Shown: positions 31,090 to 39,430 of the stretch, in pieces
Layout of the letters: each line of letters opens with the position of its first letter
Position numbering within the stretch: position 1 is the first letter of the stretch
From: Actinomycetes bacterium
GTDB taxonomy: Bacteria; Actinomycetota; Acidimicrobiia; Spongiisociales; UBA5794
NCBI GenBank assembly: GCA_024638645.1
Contig: JAHEJX010000026.1
Coordinates: forward strand, 1-39,715
DNA length: 39,715 nt
Reading direction: 5' to 3'
Program-made: the position numbers and the translations under genes
Notes under the pieces: model-generated
Told to the model about the DNA's origin: nothing
What the model saw: only the letters and a program-made list of their open reading frames with translations
The model's database searches: none

Positions 31090-31973
31090 ATGCACCAAGC
31101 ACATCCGTCGCGGTAATTGTCAACCCGGTGACCGCCGACGCAGAGGCGTCTGCTGCTAAGGAAGTGCTCGCAGCCCGGAATATCGACGTTGCCTGGCTCG
31201 AAACGACAGAGGACGACCCCGGCGTCGGCCAGGCCCGCTCGGCCGTCGAGCGCGGCTGTGGCGTAGTGATCGCGGTTGGCGGTGATGGAACGGTACGCGC
31301 CTGCATTGAGGCCCTATCGGGAACCCGAGTCGCACTCGGCATCGTTCCCGCGGGCACTGGCAACCTCCTGGCGCGCAATCTCGGTATCCCCGAGGACCCG
31401 CAGGACGCTCTGCAGGTTGCTCTCGGCGCGGGCCGTAAGACCATCGACGTGGGGCGAGCAAATGGGGAGGCGTTTGCCGTAATGGCCGGCGCCGGAGTGG
31501 ATGCCGCGATCATGCGCGACACATCACGTGAGGCGAAGAACACTTTCGGCGTTCTCGCGTACATCACAACGGCGCTCGGCCACATCACCGATGAGAGGCG
31601 CCGTGTTGTCGCAACCGTCGACGATGGCCCAGTCTTCGCCGGGCCGGCCGCAACAGTGCTTGCTGCGAATTTCAGCAAACTGCAAGGAGGGATCGACCTA
31701 GCCCCCGACTCCGACCCGAGCGACGGCAGGCTCGACTTCGTGGCCGTCCGCGGGGCCAGCCTGTGGGACTGGCTGCGCACCGGGATAGCCGTTCTCCGCA
31801 AGTCGAAAGCGCCCCAGTCGATCAGCCGCTGGAGCGGTACGAGCGCCAACCTCCAGTTCGGAAAGGCGACGCCTTACGAGCTCGATGGCGACGAACGCCC
31901 CGCAGTCACCAACATCTCGATCTCGGTCGAGCCCGCTGCTCTCACCGTCTGTGTACCCGAGGAAGAGAAATGA
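31086..31973 (+). CDS. Diacylglycerol-kinase-like lipid kinase (YegS/DagK family)
   Basis: The 295-residue protein has the DAG kinase catalytic core: N-terminal AVIVNPVTA, the nucleotide loop AVGGDGTVRACIEAL (residues 63-77) and GIVPAGTGNLLARNLGIP. Downstream are a two-layer beta domain with GAGVDAAIMRDTS and DGRLDFVAV. Such enzymes phosphorylate diacylglycerol or related lipids using ATP, the reverse direction of the PAP2 phosphatases encoded immediately upstream. ATGA overlaps at both ends couple it to its neighbours. Confidence 0.9.
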   Translation: MNAPSTSVAVIVNPVTADAEASAAKEVLAARNIDVAWLETTEDDPGVGQARSAVERGCGVVIAVGGDGTVRACIEALSGTRVALGIVPAGTGNLLARNLGIPEDPQDALQVALGAGRKTIDVGRANGEAFAVMAGAGVDAAIMRDTSREAKNTFGVLAYITTALGHITDERRRVVATVDDGPVFAGPAATVLAANFSKLQGGIDLAPDSDPSDGRLDFVAVRGASLWDWLRTGIAVLRKSKAPQSISRWSGTSANLQFGKATPYELDGDERPAVTNISISVEPAALTVCVPEEEK

Positions 31974-32947
31974 GCACCGCCACCGAAGTTCCCCAGACAT
32001 ACAACCTCGATACGACCGACGCCCGCCAGGCACTAGACGACGCCGGCTTCCGCCAAGTCGCCGGCGATGCGTTCATCCGCTTCCGCTACGCCGACGGCTT
32101 CAGCTTTGCCCGTTCTATCGCATTCCAGGTCGTCATGACCGTCATTCCCGGGGTGATCTTCTTCGTAGCCTTGGCCGTCCGGCTCGGCGATGGAGCATTG
32201 CGCCGAGTAATCAGCTCGCTCATCGAGTCACTGGCACCAGGCCCGGCAGGCGACATGTTTCGGGAGGCGTTCGCCCAAGGGTCGACCGCCGGCTCTACCG
32301 GCAATGTCGTTGCGATCGTGGCCGGGGCCGTCGCCATGCTCATCGGTGCCGTCGCCGCGATGAGCCAGGTGCAGCGGGGCGCATCGCGAATCTATGGCGT
32401 CGATACCGATAGGACCACCTTGCTTCGCTACGGGTTGGCCACATTGCTCGCGCTCACGACCGGCGTCTTGCTTTCCGCGGCATTCGTGGCCCTGACGCTC
32501 GGGGGGTCCGTGCAAGGTGCCTTCGGCGACGAGCCGAACCAGTTTTGGGCAATGGCGCGGTGGCCGCTTGGGCTGCTGGCGCTCGGGGCCGGCCTCACTG
32601 CACTGTTCAAAGTGGCGCCCAACCGCAAACAGCCTGGTTTCGCTTGGCTCAGCAGCGGAGCGGCGCTTGCACTGCTGGGATGGTTCGCCGTGTCCGCTCT
32701 CCTCAGCCTCTACCTCAATGCCAGCGGCACCTTCGGAGACACATACGGCCCGCTCGCCGGCTTCGTTGGGCTGATGCTCTGGGCCCAGTTCAGTGCAATC
32801 GCGATTCTCTACGGCCTCTCCTTCGCCGCGCAACTCGAAGCCCATCGAGCCGGCGTCGCCGAGCCTCGAGAAGACGAAGCCGAAGAAACCAAGGCGGCGG
32901 GCAGCGATCGAATCGACGTTCCACTCGATCGACTGGTGGCGACATGA
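31970..32947 (+). CDS. YihY/BrkB-family membrane protein
   Basis: The 325-residue protein has about six membrane helices and the YihY pattern: DGFSFARSIAFQVVMTVIPGVIFFVALAV, GAVAAMSQVQRGASRIYGVD, ALFKVAPNRKQPGFAWLSSGA, and YGPLAGFVGLMLWAQFSAIAILYGLSFAAQLE. The family is widespread; names such as RNase BN and BrkB are historical, and its true role is not established. A charged C-terminal tail follows. Coupled to the kinase gene upstream and the PPK2 gene downstream by ATGA overlaps. Confidence 0.9.
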   Translation: MSTATEVPQTYNLDTTDARQALDDAGFRQVAGDAFIRFRYADGFSFARSIAFQVVMTVIPGVIFFVALAVRLGDGALRRVISSLIESLAPGPAGDMFREAFAQGSTAGSTGNVVAIVAGAVAMLIGAVAAMSQVQRGASRIYGVDTDRTTLLRYGLATLLALTTGVLLSAAFVALTLGGSVQGAFGDEPNQFWAMARWPLGLLALGAGLTALFKVAPNRKQPGFAWLSSGAALALLGWFAVSALLSLYLNASGTFGDTYGPLAGFVGLMLWAQFSAIAILYGLSFAAQLEAHRAGVAEPREDEAEETKAAGSDRIDVPLDRLVAT

Positions 32948-33765
32948 CCGTGCGCGAACTTCTCGTAGCCAAGCCGGTCGAGGGAACTCTGACGCTCGAC
33001 TCATATCCAACCGATGCCACGCCTCTCGTGGACGGTAAGAGTCAAGCGAAGGACGATCTGGAAGAGATGGGCGATCGGCTGTTCGATCTCCACGAGCTCA
33101 TGTTCGCCAACCGCCAAACCGGCCTCTTGCTCGTGCTCCAGGGCACAGACGCCTCAGGCAAGAACGGCACCATCAAGCATGTGATCAATCGCGTCAACCC
33201 TGCAGGCGTGTCTGTGACTGAATTCGGTCCACCGACCGAAGAGGAGCTGGAACACCATTTCCTGTGGCGGATCCGACCCCGGCTACCGGAGCCGGGGACG
33301 CTTGGCGTATTCGCCCGCTCGCACTACGAGGATTTGATCGTGCCGATCGCCGAGGGCAGCGAAGACGAAGACGAAATCGAATCGCGTTACTCCGACATCG
33401 CCAAGATGGAATCGGAGCTCACAAGCCAGGGCATCCATGTCGTCAAGTGCCTACTGAATATCTCGTACGACGAACAGAGGGACCGACTACTGCGCCGCCT
33501 CCGTCGGGACGACAAGCGCTGGAAGTTCGAGGAGGGCGACATCGAAACGCGCCGCAAGTGGGACGCCTACCAACTAGCGAGAGGTCAGGTGATTGCGCGA
33601 ACTTCGACCGAAGAAGCCCCCTGGTACATCATTCCGGCCGACCATAAGTGGTACCGAAACTGGGCCATTGCCCGGCTCCTTGTGGAGGTTCTGGAGGAAA
33701 TGGACCTGGCGTACCCCCAACCCGACCTCGACCTCGACGCACTCAGGGAGGCACTCAATGACTGA
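32944..33765 (+). CDS. Polyphosphate kinase 2 (PPK2) family protein
   Basis: The 273-residue protein has the PPK2 Walker A LQGTDASGKNGTIKHV (65-80), Walker B-like FARSHYEDLIVP and the lid segment RLLRRLRRDDKRWKFEEGDIETRRKWDAYQ, all typical. PPK2 transfers phosphate between polyphosphate and nucleoside mono- or diphosphates. Length and single-domain form fit the class I/III group; which nucleotide it uses cannot be read from sequence. An 8-base overlap joins it to the cardiolipin synthase gene. Presence in an envelope operon suggests nucleotide regeneration from polyphosphate during stress. Confidence 0.92.
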   Translation: MTVRELLVAKPVEGTLTLDSYPTDATPLVDGKSQAKDDLEEMGDRLFDLHELMFANRQTGLLLVLQGTDASGKNGTIKHVINRVNPAGVSVTEFGPPTEEELEHHFLWRIRPRLPEPGTLGVFARSHYEDLIVPIAEGSEDEDEIESRYSDIAKMESELTSQGIHVVKCLLNISYDEQRDRLLRRLRRDDKRWKFEEGDIETRRKWDAYQLARGQVIARTSTEEAPWYIIPADHKWYRNWAIARLLVEVLEEMDLAYPQPDLDLDALREALND

Positions 33766-34918
33766 ACAAACATCGGCCGGAGAGAAGCTGCGAGTCGCCG
33801 CCGAGTCGGTGCTCGGCAACATATTCAGCGATGGCAACACAATCGAAGTTCTCAAGAACGGTGACGAAATCTTCCCGGCAATGCTGGAGGCGATTCGCAA
33901 CGCAGAGACCTCGATTGACTTCGTGACGTTCGTGTACTGGACCGGCGAGATCGCCCGTGAGTTCGCCCGTGCAATGGCGGAGCGAGCCAGAGCAGGAGTA
34001 CGGGTACGGATCATCCTCGATGGCTTCGGCACGCTGCCGATGGATCAGACTCTCATCGACGAGTTGCGTAGCGCGGGGGCTGTCGTCGAACGATTTCGAC
34101 CCGTCGTTCGCTGGAAGTTCTGGGAGTCAGATCACCGGACTCATCGCAAAGTCTTGGTGTGCGACGAGAAGGTGGCATTCACCGGCGGGGTCGGCATCGC
34201 CGACGAGTGGAGCGGTGACGCCCGCACTCCAGAGGAATGGCGCGACACCCACTTCAGGATCAGCGGCCCGGCAGTGCTTGGCCTGCGAGCCGCGTTCCTG
34301 ACCGACTGGCGCGACGTGGGCCACCGGATCGACGAGGCCGATATCGCCGTCGATCCCCCTGCGCCTCGCGGCACGGTGACCATGGGCGTCGTCGACGGCT
34401 CGGCTCAAATCGGGTACAACGACGCAGAGCGTGTCCTCGAGGCGCTGATCGCAGCGGCAGAGAAGCGCATCATCATCCAGACGCCGTACTTCAACCCCAC
34501 GGACGAGTTGATCACGGCACTGATCGAAGCCCGCCGCCGCCGGGTGGAGATCGACATACTTCTTCCTGGGCCACATATCGACAAGCGGGTCAGCGCCGTC
34601 GTTGCCCAGGACAGCTATTTCCCCCTTGTCGATGAGGGGATCCGGGTCTGGATATACCAGCCGACGATGATGCACGTAAAGGCGGTCCTCGTCGACGACG
34701 AGTTCGCCATGATCGGCTCCGTCAACATCAACCGCCGCTCGGTCGAAAAAGACGAAGAAGTGGCGCTGCTTGTAACGGACCGTGCCGTCGTTGCCGAATT
34801 GACCGGTCACTTCGAAGACGATCGGGCGCACAGCGAGCCTGTGGCACACCACGACGAGCCCTCACTAGTCGAAAAAGCCGTGGCCAAAGCAGTGCGGCCG
34901 CTCAAACGAGAGTTTTGA
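33758..34918 (+). CDS. Phospholipase D superfamily / cardiolipin synthase-like enzyme
   Basis: The 386-residue protein has two HKD motifs: H129-x-K131-x4-D136 (HRKVLVCDEKVAFTGG) and H306-x-K308-x4-D313 (HVKAVLVDDEFAMIGSVNINRRS). Each half has the PLD core, and RISGPAVLGLRAAFLTDW fits cardiolipin synthases. It lacks the N-terminal double membrane helix of ClsA, resembling ClsB-type enzymes. The reaction would be transphosphatidylation between two phosphatidylglycerols or similar lipids. It ends the operon, 89 bases before the GlsB-type gene and its own promoter. Confidence 0.88.
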   Translation: MTEQTSAGEKLRVAAESVLGNIFSDGNTIEVLKNGDEIFPAMLEAIRNAETSIDFVTFVYWTGEIAREFARAMAERARAGVRVRIILDGFGTLPMDQTLIDELRSAGAVVERFRPVVRWKFWESDHRTHRKVLVCDEKVAFTGGVGIADEWSGDARTPEEWRDTHFRISGPAVLGLRAAFLTDWRDVGHRIDEADIAVDPPAPRGTVTMGVVDGSAQIGYNDAERVLEALIAAAEKRIIIQTPYFNPTDELITALIEARRRRVEIDILLPGPHIDKRVSAVVAQDSYFPLVDEGIRVWIYQPTMMHVKAVLVDDEFAMIGSVNINRRSVEKDEEVALLVTDRAVVAELTGHFEDDRAHSEPVAHHDEPSLVEKAVAKAVRPLKREF

Positions 34919-34944
34919 CCAAGAGCCGAGTCGAAAACATCGAG

Positions 34945-34969
34945 GTTTGACAGTTCCGATTCTGGGTAG
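34945..34969 (+). promoter_or_regulatory. SigB/SigF-type promoter upstream of the GlsB-type gene
   Basis: GTTT (34945-34948), 15 bases, GGGTAG (34964-34969). The start codon lies 38 bases downstream with AAAGGAGA before it. Confidence 0.68.
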
Positions 34970-35007
34970 ATGAAACGTACGAATCGAAGCTCGAAAGGAG
35001 ACCAAGA

Positions 35008-35271
35008 ATGGGACTCATCGTTTGGCTGCTTGTTGGCCTTCTGGCCGGTTTCATCGCCCGCGCTCTTGTTCCGGGACCCGACCCGATGGGAGTCATGGGC
35101 ACGCTGGTGCTCGGCCTCGCCGGATCGCTCGTCGGCGGATTCCTAGGCAACCTGCTTTTCGATGGCGACATCGAACTGGCGGCCGCCGGGATCGTTGGTT
35201 CGATCATCGGCGCAATCGTCGCCCTGATCGCATACCGATACATCAACAGCCGCAATCCATCCGCCGTGTAG
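35008..35271 (+). CDS. GlsB/YeaQ/YmgE-family small membrane stress protein
   Basis: The 87-residue protein has three hydrophobic segments with glycine-rich helices: GLIVWLLVGLLAGFIARALVPGPDPMGVMGTLVLGLAGSLVGGFLGNLLF and AGIVGSIIGAIVALIAYRYI. This matches the Transgly_assoc/GlsB family, often induced by stationary phase or general stress. Function is unknown. A good ribosome-binding site, its own SigB/SigF-type promoter and a strong terminator define a single-gene unit. Confidence 0.9.
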   Translation: MGLIVWLLVGLLAGFIARALVPGPDPMGVMGTLVLGLAGSLVGGFLGNLLFDGDIELAAAGIVGSIIGAIVALIAYRYINSRNPSAV

Positions 35272-35313
35272 ACCGCGGGACGGCAACAGGCCTGCCAAGG
35301 CCACAACCGAGTT

Positions 35314-35355
35314 ACACGATGGGGGCCGATGCCTGGGCATCGGCCCCCATCGTGT
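35314..35355. terminator. Perfect 20-bp inverted-repeat terminator
   Basis: Arms 35314-35333 and 35336-35355 are perfect complements around a 2-base centre (core GATGGGGGCCGATGCC). It lies between the GlsB-type gene and the leftward Thr-rich protein gene, so it could stop transcription in both directions. No long T tract follows. Confidence 0.85.
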
Positions 35356-35392
35356 CGTGAGTACGGCGCGGCTCACATCGTTGGCACCACGC

Positions 35393-36001
35393 CTAATCCT
35401 TCTCTTCAATATCGATACGGAGCTCCCCTGCCTCCCAATCGGCTTTGAAGCGCGACTCATGATCTTCGGAACGGAATCGAATCTCGACCTCGTCAGATCC
35501 GGAATCCATGATCTCCATGGCAAATCCAACCGCCGGGGCCGCAGCGTCTAGATCGACCGTGCCGCCACCGACCACGATACGAACCCAACCACCGATCATC
35601 TGATACGTCTGCACTTCGGGTGGAACGGTTGTCGTCGGCGGCGAAGTCGTGGGGGGAGCTGTCGTCGTGGGCGGTACGGCAGTCGTGGAGGTTGAGGTTG
35701 TGGCAGGAGCGTCGCTTGTCGACGTCGATGACACGGTCGAAGTTGTCGGCGCCTGGCTATTGGATGGGGACGAGGTGACGATCGTTGAGGCAGGGCCGAT
35801 GCTCGTTACGAGCTGGGTTGGCCCTTGGCCGGTCGAGGGCGTGGGCGTTGTGTCGCCCGGCTGGGCAGCAGCTGCGACCGATGTCGTGATCGGCACGTGG
35901 GGCTGGGTGACTTCGTGACGGACAGCAGCGACGGCCGTGGTTGAGATCCACACCGACGCCAAGGTCGCGGCGACCCATCCCACTATTGCGACGCGCTTCA
36001 T
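35393..36001 (-). CDS. Exported Thr/Pro-rich protein beside a two-component system
   Basis: The 202-residue protein starts MKRVAIVGWVAATLASVWISTTAVAA, a signal peptide or membrane anchor, followed by a long Thr/Ser/Pro-rich linker (about 36-130) and a ~70-residue acidic beta-rich C-terminal domain ending DEVEIRFRSEDHESRFKADW and a Glu/Asp tail. The C-terminal domain resembles that of the protein at 38143-38700 (shared EVE[IL]R.R..D). It is divergent from the response-regulator gene with 110 bases between, consistent with regulation by that system. Function unknown. Confidence 0.75.
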   Translation of the reverse strand: MKRVAIVGWVAATLASVWISTTAVAAVRHEVTQPHVPITTSVAAAAQPGDTTPTPSTGQGPTQLVTSIGPASTIVTSSPSNSQAPTTSTVSSTSTSDAPATTSTSTTAVPPTTTAPPTTSPPTTTVPPEVQTYQMIGGWVRIVVGGGTVDLDAAAPAVGFAMEIMDSGSDEVEIRFRSEDHESRFKADWEAGELRIDIEEKD

Positions 36002-36111
36002 CCGACCAGCATCTCAGCTTCGCGTGCCTTCAACGCTAAACCTGGGATAAAGGACGGTTATCGAATGCCAACTCCGTAGTCAGCGCGGCGGCCTGGGGTT
36101 AACGTGACTGC

Positions 36112-36792
36112 GTGGCCAGCATCCTTCTCATCGAGGACGATCCTCAAATTCGGCAAACTCTTGCGACGACCCTCGCCGAGAAGGGCCACGACGTCACCTC
36201 GGCACCAAACGGTATTGCAGGAGTACAGGCAGCTCTACACGACGATATTGCTGTCGTCGTGCTTGATCTGGGTCTACCCGACATCGACGGTGCAGAGGTT
36301 TTGCAGATGATCAGAGCGGTTCGCGATATCCCCGTTCTTGTGGCGACCGCACGTGACGACCAAGCCGAGATTGTGGAGCTATTCAACGCGGGCGCAGACG
36401 ACTATGTCGTGAAGCCGTTCACTGCCGAACACATTGAGGCCAGGGTGAGAGCTTTGCTGCGGCGCACAGAGGAACCGACGGCCGGGCCGATCACAGTTGG
36501 CGAGCTGAAGATCGATCTGGATGCGCACAGTGCAATACTCGGCGACGTCGAACTCGAGCTGACCGCGAAGGAATTCGAGCTGCTGTCCTACCTGGCGGGC
36601 AACGAAGGGAAGATGATCACGAAACGACGGTTGTTGGCAGAGGTCTGGCATCAGCCGTATGGCGGGGGCGACAAGACGGTGGACGTGCATCTCTCGTGGT
36701 TGCGGCGCAAGCTCGGCGAATCCGCAGCCGAACCGCGGTATATCCATACGAAGCGAGGCGTGGGCGTCAAGCTCATCAACCCCAACTCATGA
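36112..36792 (+). CDS. OmpR-family response regulator
   Basis: The 226-residue protein has a receiver domain (acidic pair EDD near residue 9, phosphorylation site Asp52 in VVLDLGLPD, conserved Lys in VVKPFT) and a C-terminal winged-helix DNA-binding domain (LTAKEFELLSYLAGNEGKMITKRRLLAEVW; KTVDVHLSWLRRKLGE; YIHTKRGVGVKL). GTG at 36112 is the start with family-typical length. Its stop overlaps the kinase start by 4 bases (ATGA), so they form a co-expressed pair. Confidence 0.93.
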   Translation: MASILLIEDDPQIRQTLATTLAEKGHDVTSAPNGIAGVQAALHDDIAVVVLDLGLPDIDGAEVLQMIRAVRDIPVLVATARDDQAEIVELFNAGADDYVVKPFTAEHIEARVRALLRRTEEPTAGPITVGELKIDLDAHSAILGDVELELTAKEFELLSYLAGNEGKMITKRRLLAEVWHQPYGGGDKTVDVHLSWLRRKLGESAAEPRYIHTKRGVGVKLINPNS

Positions 36793-38069
36793 GGCGCCAG
36801 CTCAATCTGCTCGCACTGGCAATCACGTCGATGCTGGCGATTGCATTCTTGATCCCGCTGCTGGGCCTCGTGTCAGATATCACACGCGATCGCGCCCTGG
36901 ATGCGGCCGAGCAAGACGCACAGCTCGTTTCCCAGTTGCTTTCGGCGACATCTGCATCTCTCGACCCCGCGGCGGCGCTCTCCACATTCGCTCCGGATGG
37001 AAAGCTCAACGGTCGGCCGATCTCTGTTGCAACCAGCGATGGCCGAGTTGTGGGATCGCCCATACCAACAACAGAAGATCTGTCAGCGGCTATGGCCGGA
37101 GCCGCGAGCAATGACCCTGTCGCCGGGGGACGTGCAGTTCTAGTTCCGTCGGTTCAACAGGGCGGCCGTACAGCGGTGGTGAGGATCTTCGTGGCCAACG
37201 AGGAGTTGACCTCCGGAGTCGGAAGTGCTCGGGCGATTCTGGTTGGGCTCTCCCTGGCCCTCGTGGGCATTTCCGTCTTCATGACCGATCGGCTGGCTCG
37301 CCGAATGGTACGACCCGTCGAAGATCTGTCGGCTGCCTCCGCGGAGCTCGCAGCTGGTGATTTGACTGCACGAGTCAAGCCGACCGGACCGACCGAGATT
37401 GTTGAAGTCGGCCAGCAATTCAACCGACTGGCGGGTGAGGTGGCATCACTCCTCCAAGCAGAGCGTGAGACTGCCGCCGACCTGTCGCATCGCCTCAGGA
37501 CACCACTCACAGCGGCGCGGCTCGATGCCGAGCGCATAGCCGACGTAGCTGACCGCGAGGCAATGATGCGCGATCTCGATGCGATCGAGCGAAGCGTCGA
37601 CCACTCGATCAAGGCGCTGCGTGGCGCCGGGCGGGTAGTCGCCGCCACGAGCTTCCTCGAGGTCGTCGCAGCGAATCGTGTCGCCTTCTGGGAAGCGTTG
37701 GCGGAAGAACAGGGGCGCGAGTTTCGTGTTCACTTACCGCAATCGCGCACCAAAGTCGGAGTCGCAGAAGACGACCTCGTCGCTGCCATCGATGCGCTGA
37801 TCGGAAATGTCTTTGCTCACACTCCTGAAGGCACACCTTACGAGCTTTCCGTCGAGATCAACGACGACACGGCCAGCCTGCGAGTCAACGATCAAGGCCC
37901 CGGCTTTGCTCCGCAGAATCCGCAACGACGAGGGATATCAACAGGAGGATCGACGGGCCTCGGTCTTGATATCGCTCGCCAGACTGCAACCCTCGCCGGT
38001 GGCCGCATGGAGGCCCGCAATGGAGATTCAGGCGGGGCAACCGTAACGCTGACCTTCGCCCGGCGCTGA
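36789..38069 (+). CDS. Sensor histidine kinase
   Basis: The 426-residue protein has two membrane helices (about 8-30 and 146-166) enclosing an extracytoplasmic sensor of ~115 residues, then HAMP (RRMVRPVEDLSAASAELAAGDLTARV), a HisKA box AADLSHRLRTPLTAARLDAE with phospho-acceptor His234, and an HATPase with N-box DALIGNVFAHTPEG, DQGPGF and GSTGLGLDIA. HRLRTPL is the common actinobacterial variant of HELRTPL. It phosphorylates the response regulator encoded immediately upstream. Flanked by genes for two similar Thr-rich exported proteins, which are candidate targets. Confidence 0.93.
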   Translation: MRRQLNLLALAITSMLAIAFLIPLLGLVSDITRDRALDAAEQDAQLVSQLLSATSASLDPAAALSTFAPDGKLNGRPISVATSDGRVVGSPIPTTEDLSAAMAGAASNDPVAGGRAVLVPSVQQGGRTAVVRIFVANEELTSGVGSARAILVGLSLALVGISVFMTDRLARRMVRPVEDLSAASAELAAGDLTARVKPTGPTEIVEVGQQFNRLAGEVASLLQAERETAADLSHRLRTPLTAARLDAERIADVADREAMMRDLDAIERSVDHSIKALRGAGRVVAATSFLEVVAANRVAFWEALAEEQGREFRVHLPQSRTKVGVAEDDLVAAIDALIGNVFAHTPEGTPYELSVEINDDTASLRVNDQGPGFAPQNPQRRGISTGGSTGLGLDIARQTATLAGGRMEARNGDSGGATVTLTFARR

Positions 38070-38073
38070 AAGC

Positions 38074-38129
38074 AGACAAGAGCGCCGCCGGGCGAGATGG
38101 ATGGTGAAGGTCCCGGCGGCGCTTTGTCT
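38074..38129. terminator. Bidirectional terminator hairpin after the histidine kinase gene
   Basis: Arms 38074-38092 and 38112-38129 pair as AGACAAG-AGCGCCGCCGGG with CCCGGCGGCGCTTTGTCT, with one bulged base, around a 19-base loop. It lies just after the kinase stop and 14 bases from the end of the convergent Thr-rich gene. Confidence 0.75.
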
Positions 38130-38142
38130 GATCGAGTCGGTG

Positions 38143-38700
38143 CTATTCGACCTTGAGCCGGGTATCGAGCTCTCCAGAGTCCTTCAGACGCACTCGCAGC
38201 TCGACCTCCGTGTCGCCGTTCTCCAGCTCGATTTCGATTCGATCGAAGCGCTGTTCCAGCTCGACTACATCGAATCCACTGATGTCCCAGTTGTCGAGCG
38301 TCAGCACCATGTCGGTCACAGAGACCGTGATTGTCCCGGCCGGGCCGGCGCTGACGACGACGGTGCGATTCCCGGCGTTGGGCGGCGCGCTCGATCCCGG
38401 GACCGTGGTGGTAGGCGGAGTGCTTGTCGCCGGAACCGTCGTTGTCGACGTGACAGTGGTCGTCGTAGGAGCACTGGACGTTGAGGGCGTGACGGATGTC
38501 GTCGGAGCCGAGCTCGTTGATGGGCTCGAACTCGTGGAAGGAGTGGCGCTAGTCGATGGGCTTTGCGATGTAGTGCTGGCCTCAGTGGTTGATGTCGTAG
38601 CCGTTGTCGGCACAGGTGGTGCGCTGAACGCCACCGCGGCTGTTACGCCAACCCAAAGCGCCATGGCGGCGCACGTAATTACGAATCTTCGGGGATTCAC
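38143..38700 (-). CDS. Second exported Thr/Ser-rich protein beside the two-component system
   Basis: The 185-residue protein starts MNPRRFVITCAAMALWVGVTAAVAFSA, a signal peptide or anchor, then a long Ser/Thr/Pro linker (about 30-105) and a ~80-residue beta-rich domain (RTVVVSAGPAGTITVSV; DRIEIELENGDTEVELRVRLKD). Layout and C-terminus parallel the protein at 35393-36001. The GTG at 38700 has a GAGGAGG ribosome-binding site eight bases upstream. It is convergent to the kinase gene and separated from it by a terminator. Function unknown. Confidence 0.77.
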   Translation of the reverse strand: MNPRRFVITCAAMALWVGVTAAVAFSAPPVPTTATTSTTEASTTSQSPSTSATPSTSSSPSTSSAPTTSVTPSTSSAPTTTTVTSTTTVPATSTPPTTTVPGSSAPPNAGNRTVVVSAGPAGTITVSVTDMVLTLDNWDISGFDVVELEQRFDRIEIELENGDTEVELRVRLKDSGELDTRLKVE

Positions 38701-38792
38701 GTTATCGACCTCCTCTAGGTGACCCGCTCACTGTGCGTGAGGTCCGAATAAGCGATCCTCCGCCCACCGGTAATCCGCCGCTAAAGATCTGG

Positions 38793-39428
38793 CTACTGGA
38801 TCAGTCGAAGGCGCAACGCCTTTGCTACCGCGTGGGCCCGATGTCTGGCGCCCAGCTTCTTGAACGCAGAGCGCACATGGGTCTTGACGGTCGCCGGCGA
38901 ACGGTCAAGCGCAGATGCTGCCTCGGCCGTCGACATCCCATTGGCAATCAACTGGAGAATCTCCATTTCGCGCACGGTGACCGTCACAATCCCGCCTTCC
39001 GTCGCGCGGCCGGTCAGCCTCGAGAGGAAAGCTCTGGTCACCTGCGGCTGCAGGTAGATGTGCCCGGCGGCCAGAGATTCAACCGCAAGCAGGATTTCCG
39101 CCGGCTTGGCCGTCTTGAGCAAGAAGCCCGAAGCGCCGGCGGCTATGACATCCTCGATGTGCTCTGGATTGGCACGCTCGCAGAACACGAGTGCGGCCGT
39201 TTCCGGGCCGGACTCGATGATTGTGGCGAGGGAGTCGTAATCAGTGTGGTCGATGATCGGATCCACGACGACAACGTCTGGCTGTGTATCGAGGATCAGG
39301 CGGGCAATATCTTCGGCTCGTCCCGCTTCACCAACGACGATCGTGTCACGGCTGGCGGCGAAGACCTCCCGCAGGCCCCGGCGCACGATGCCGTGTTGGT
39401 CGATGATTGCGACCCGGATGTCGGGCAC
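38793..39428 (-). CDS. NarL/LuxR-family response regulator
   Basis: The 211-residue protein has a receiver domain (IIDQHGIVRRG with a single Asp at the acidic pocket plus Gln11, candidate phosphorylation Asp56 in VVVVDPI, Lys105 in GFLLKTAKPAE) and a C-terminal LuxR helix-turn-helix (VREMEILQLIANGMSTAEAASALDRSPATVKTHVRSAFKKLGARHR). The acidic pair is reduced to one Asp, so phosphorylation may be weaker than usual. GTG at 39428 lies 2 bases after the cupredoxin gene's stop, so they are probably co-transcribed. No partner kinase is adjacent within the window. Confidence 0.88.
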   Translation of the reverse strand: MPDIRVAIIDQHGIVRRGLREVFAASRDTIVVGEAGRAEDIARLILDTQPDVVVVDPIIDHTDYDSLATIIESGPETAALVFCERANPEHIEDVIAAGASGFLLKTAKPAEILLAVESLAAGHIYLQPQVTRAFLSRLTGRATEGGIVTVTVREMEILQLIANGMSTAEAASALDRSPATVKTHVRSAFKKLGARHRAHAVAKALRLRLIQ

Positions 39429-39430
39429 GG

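Noticed and set aside
31049-31849. Minus-strand open frame opposite the lipid kinase
   Set aside because: Ala/Arg/Ser-rich shadow sequence without family features.
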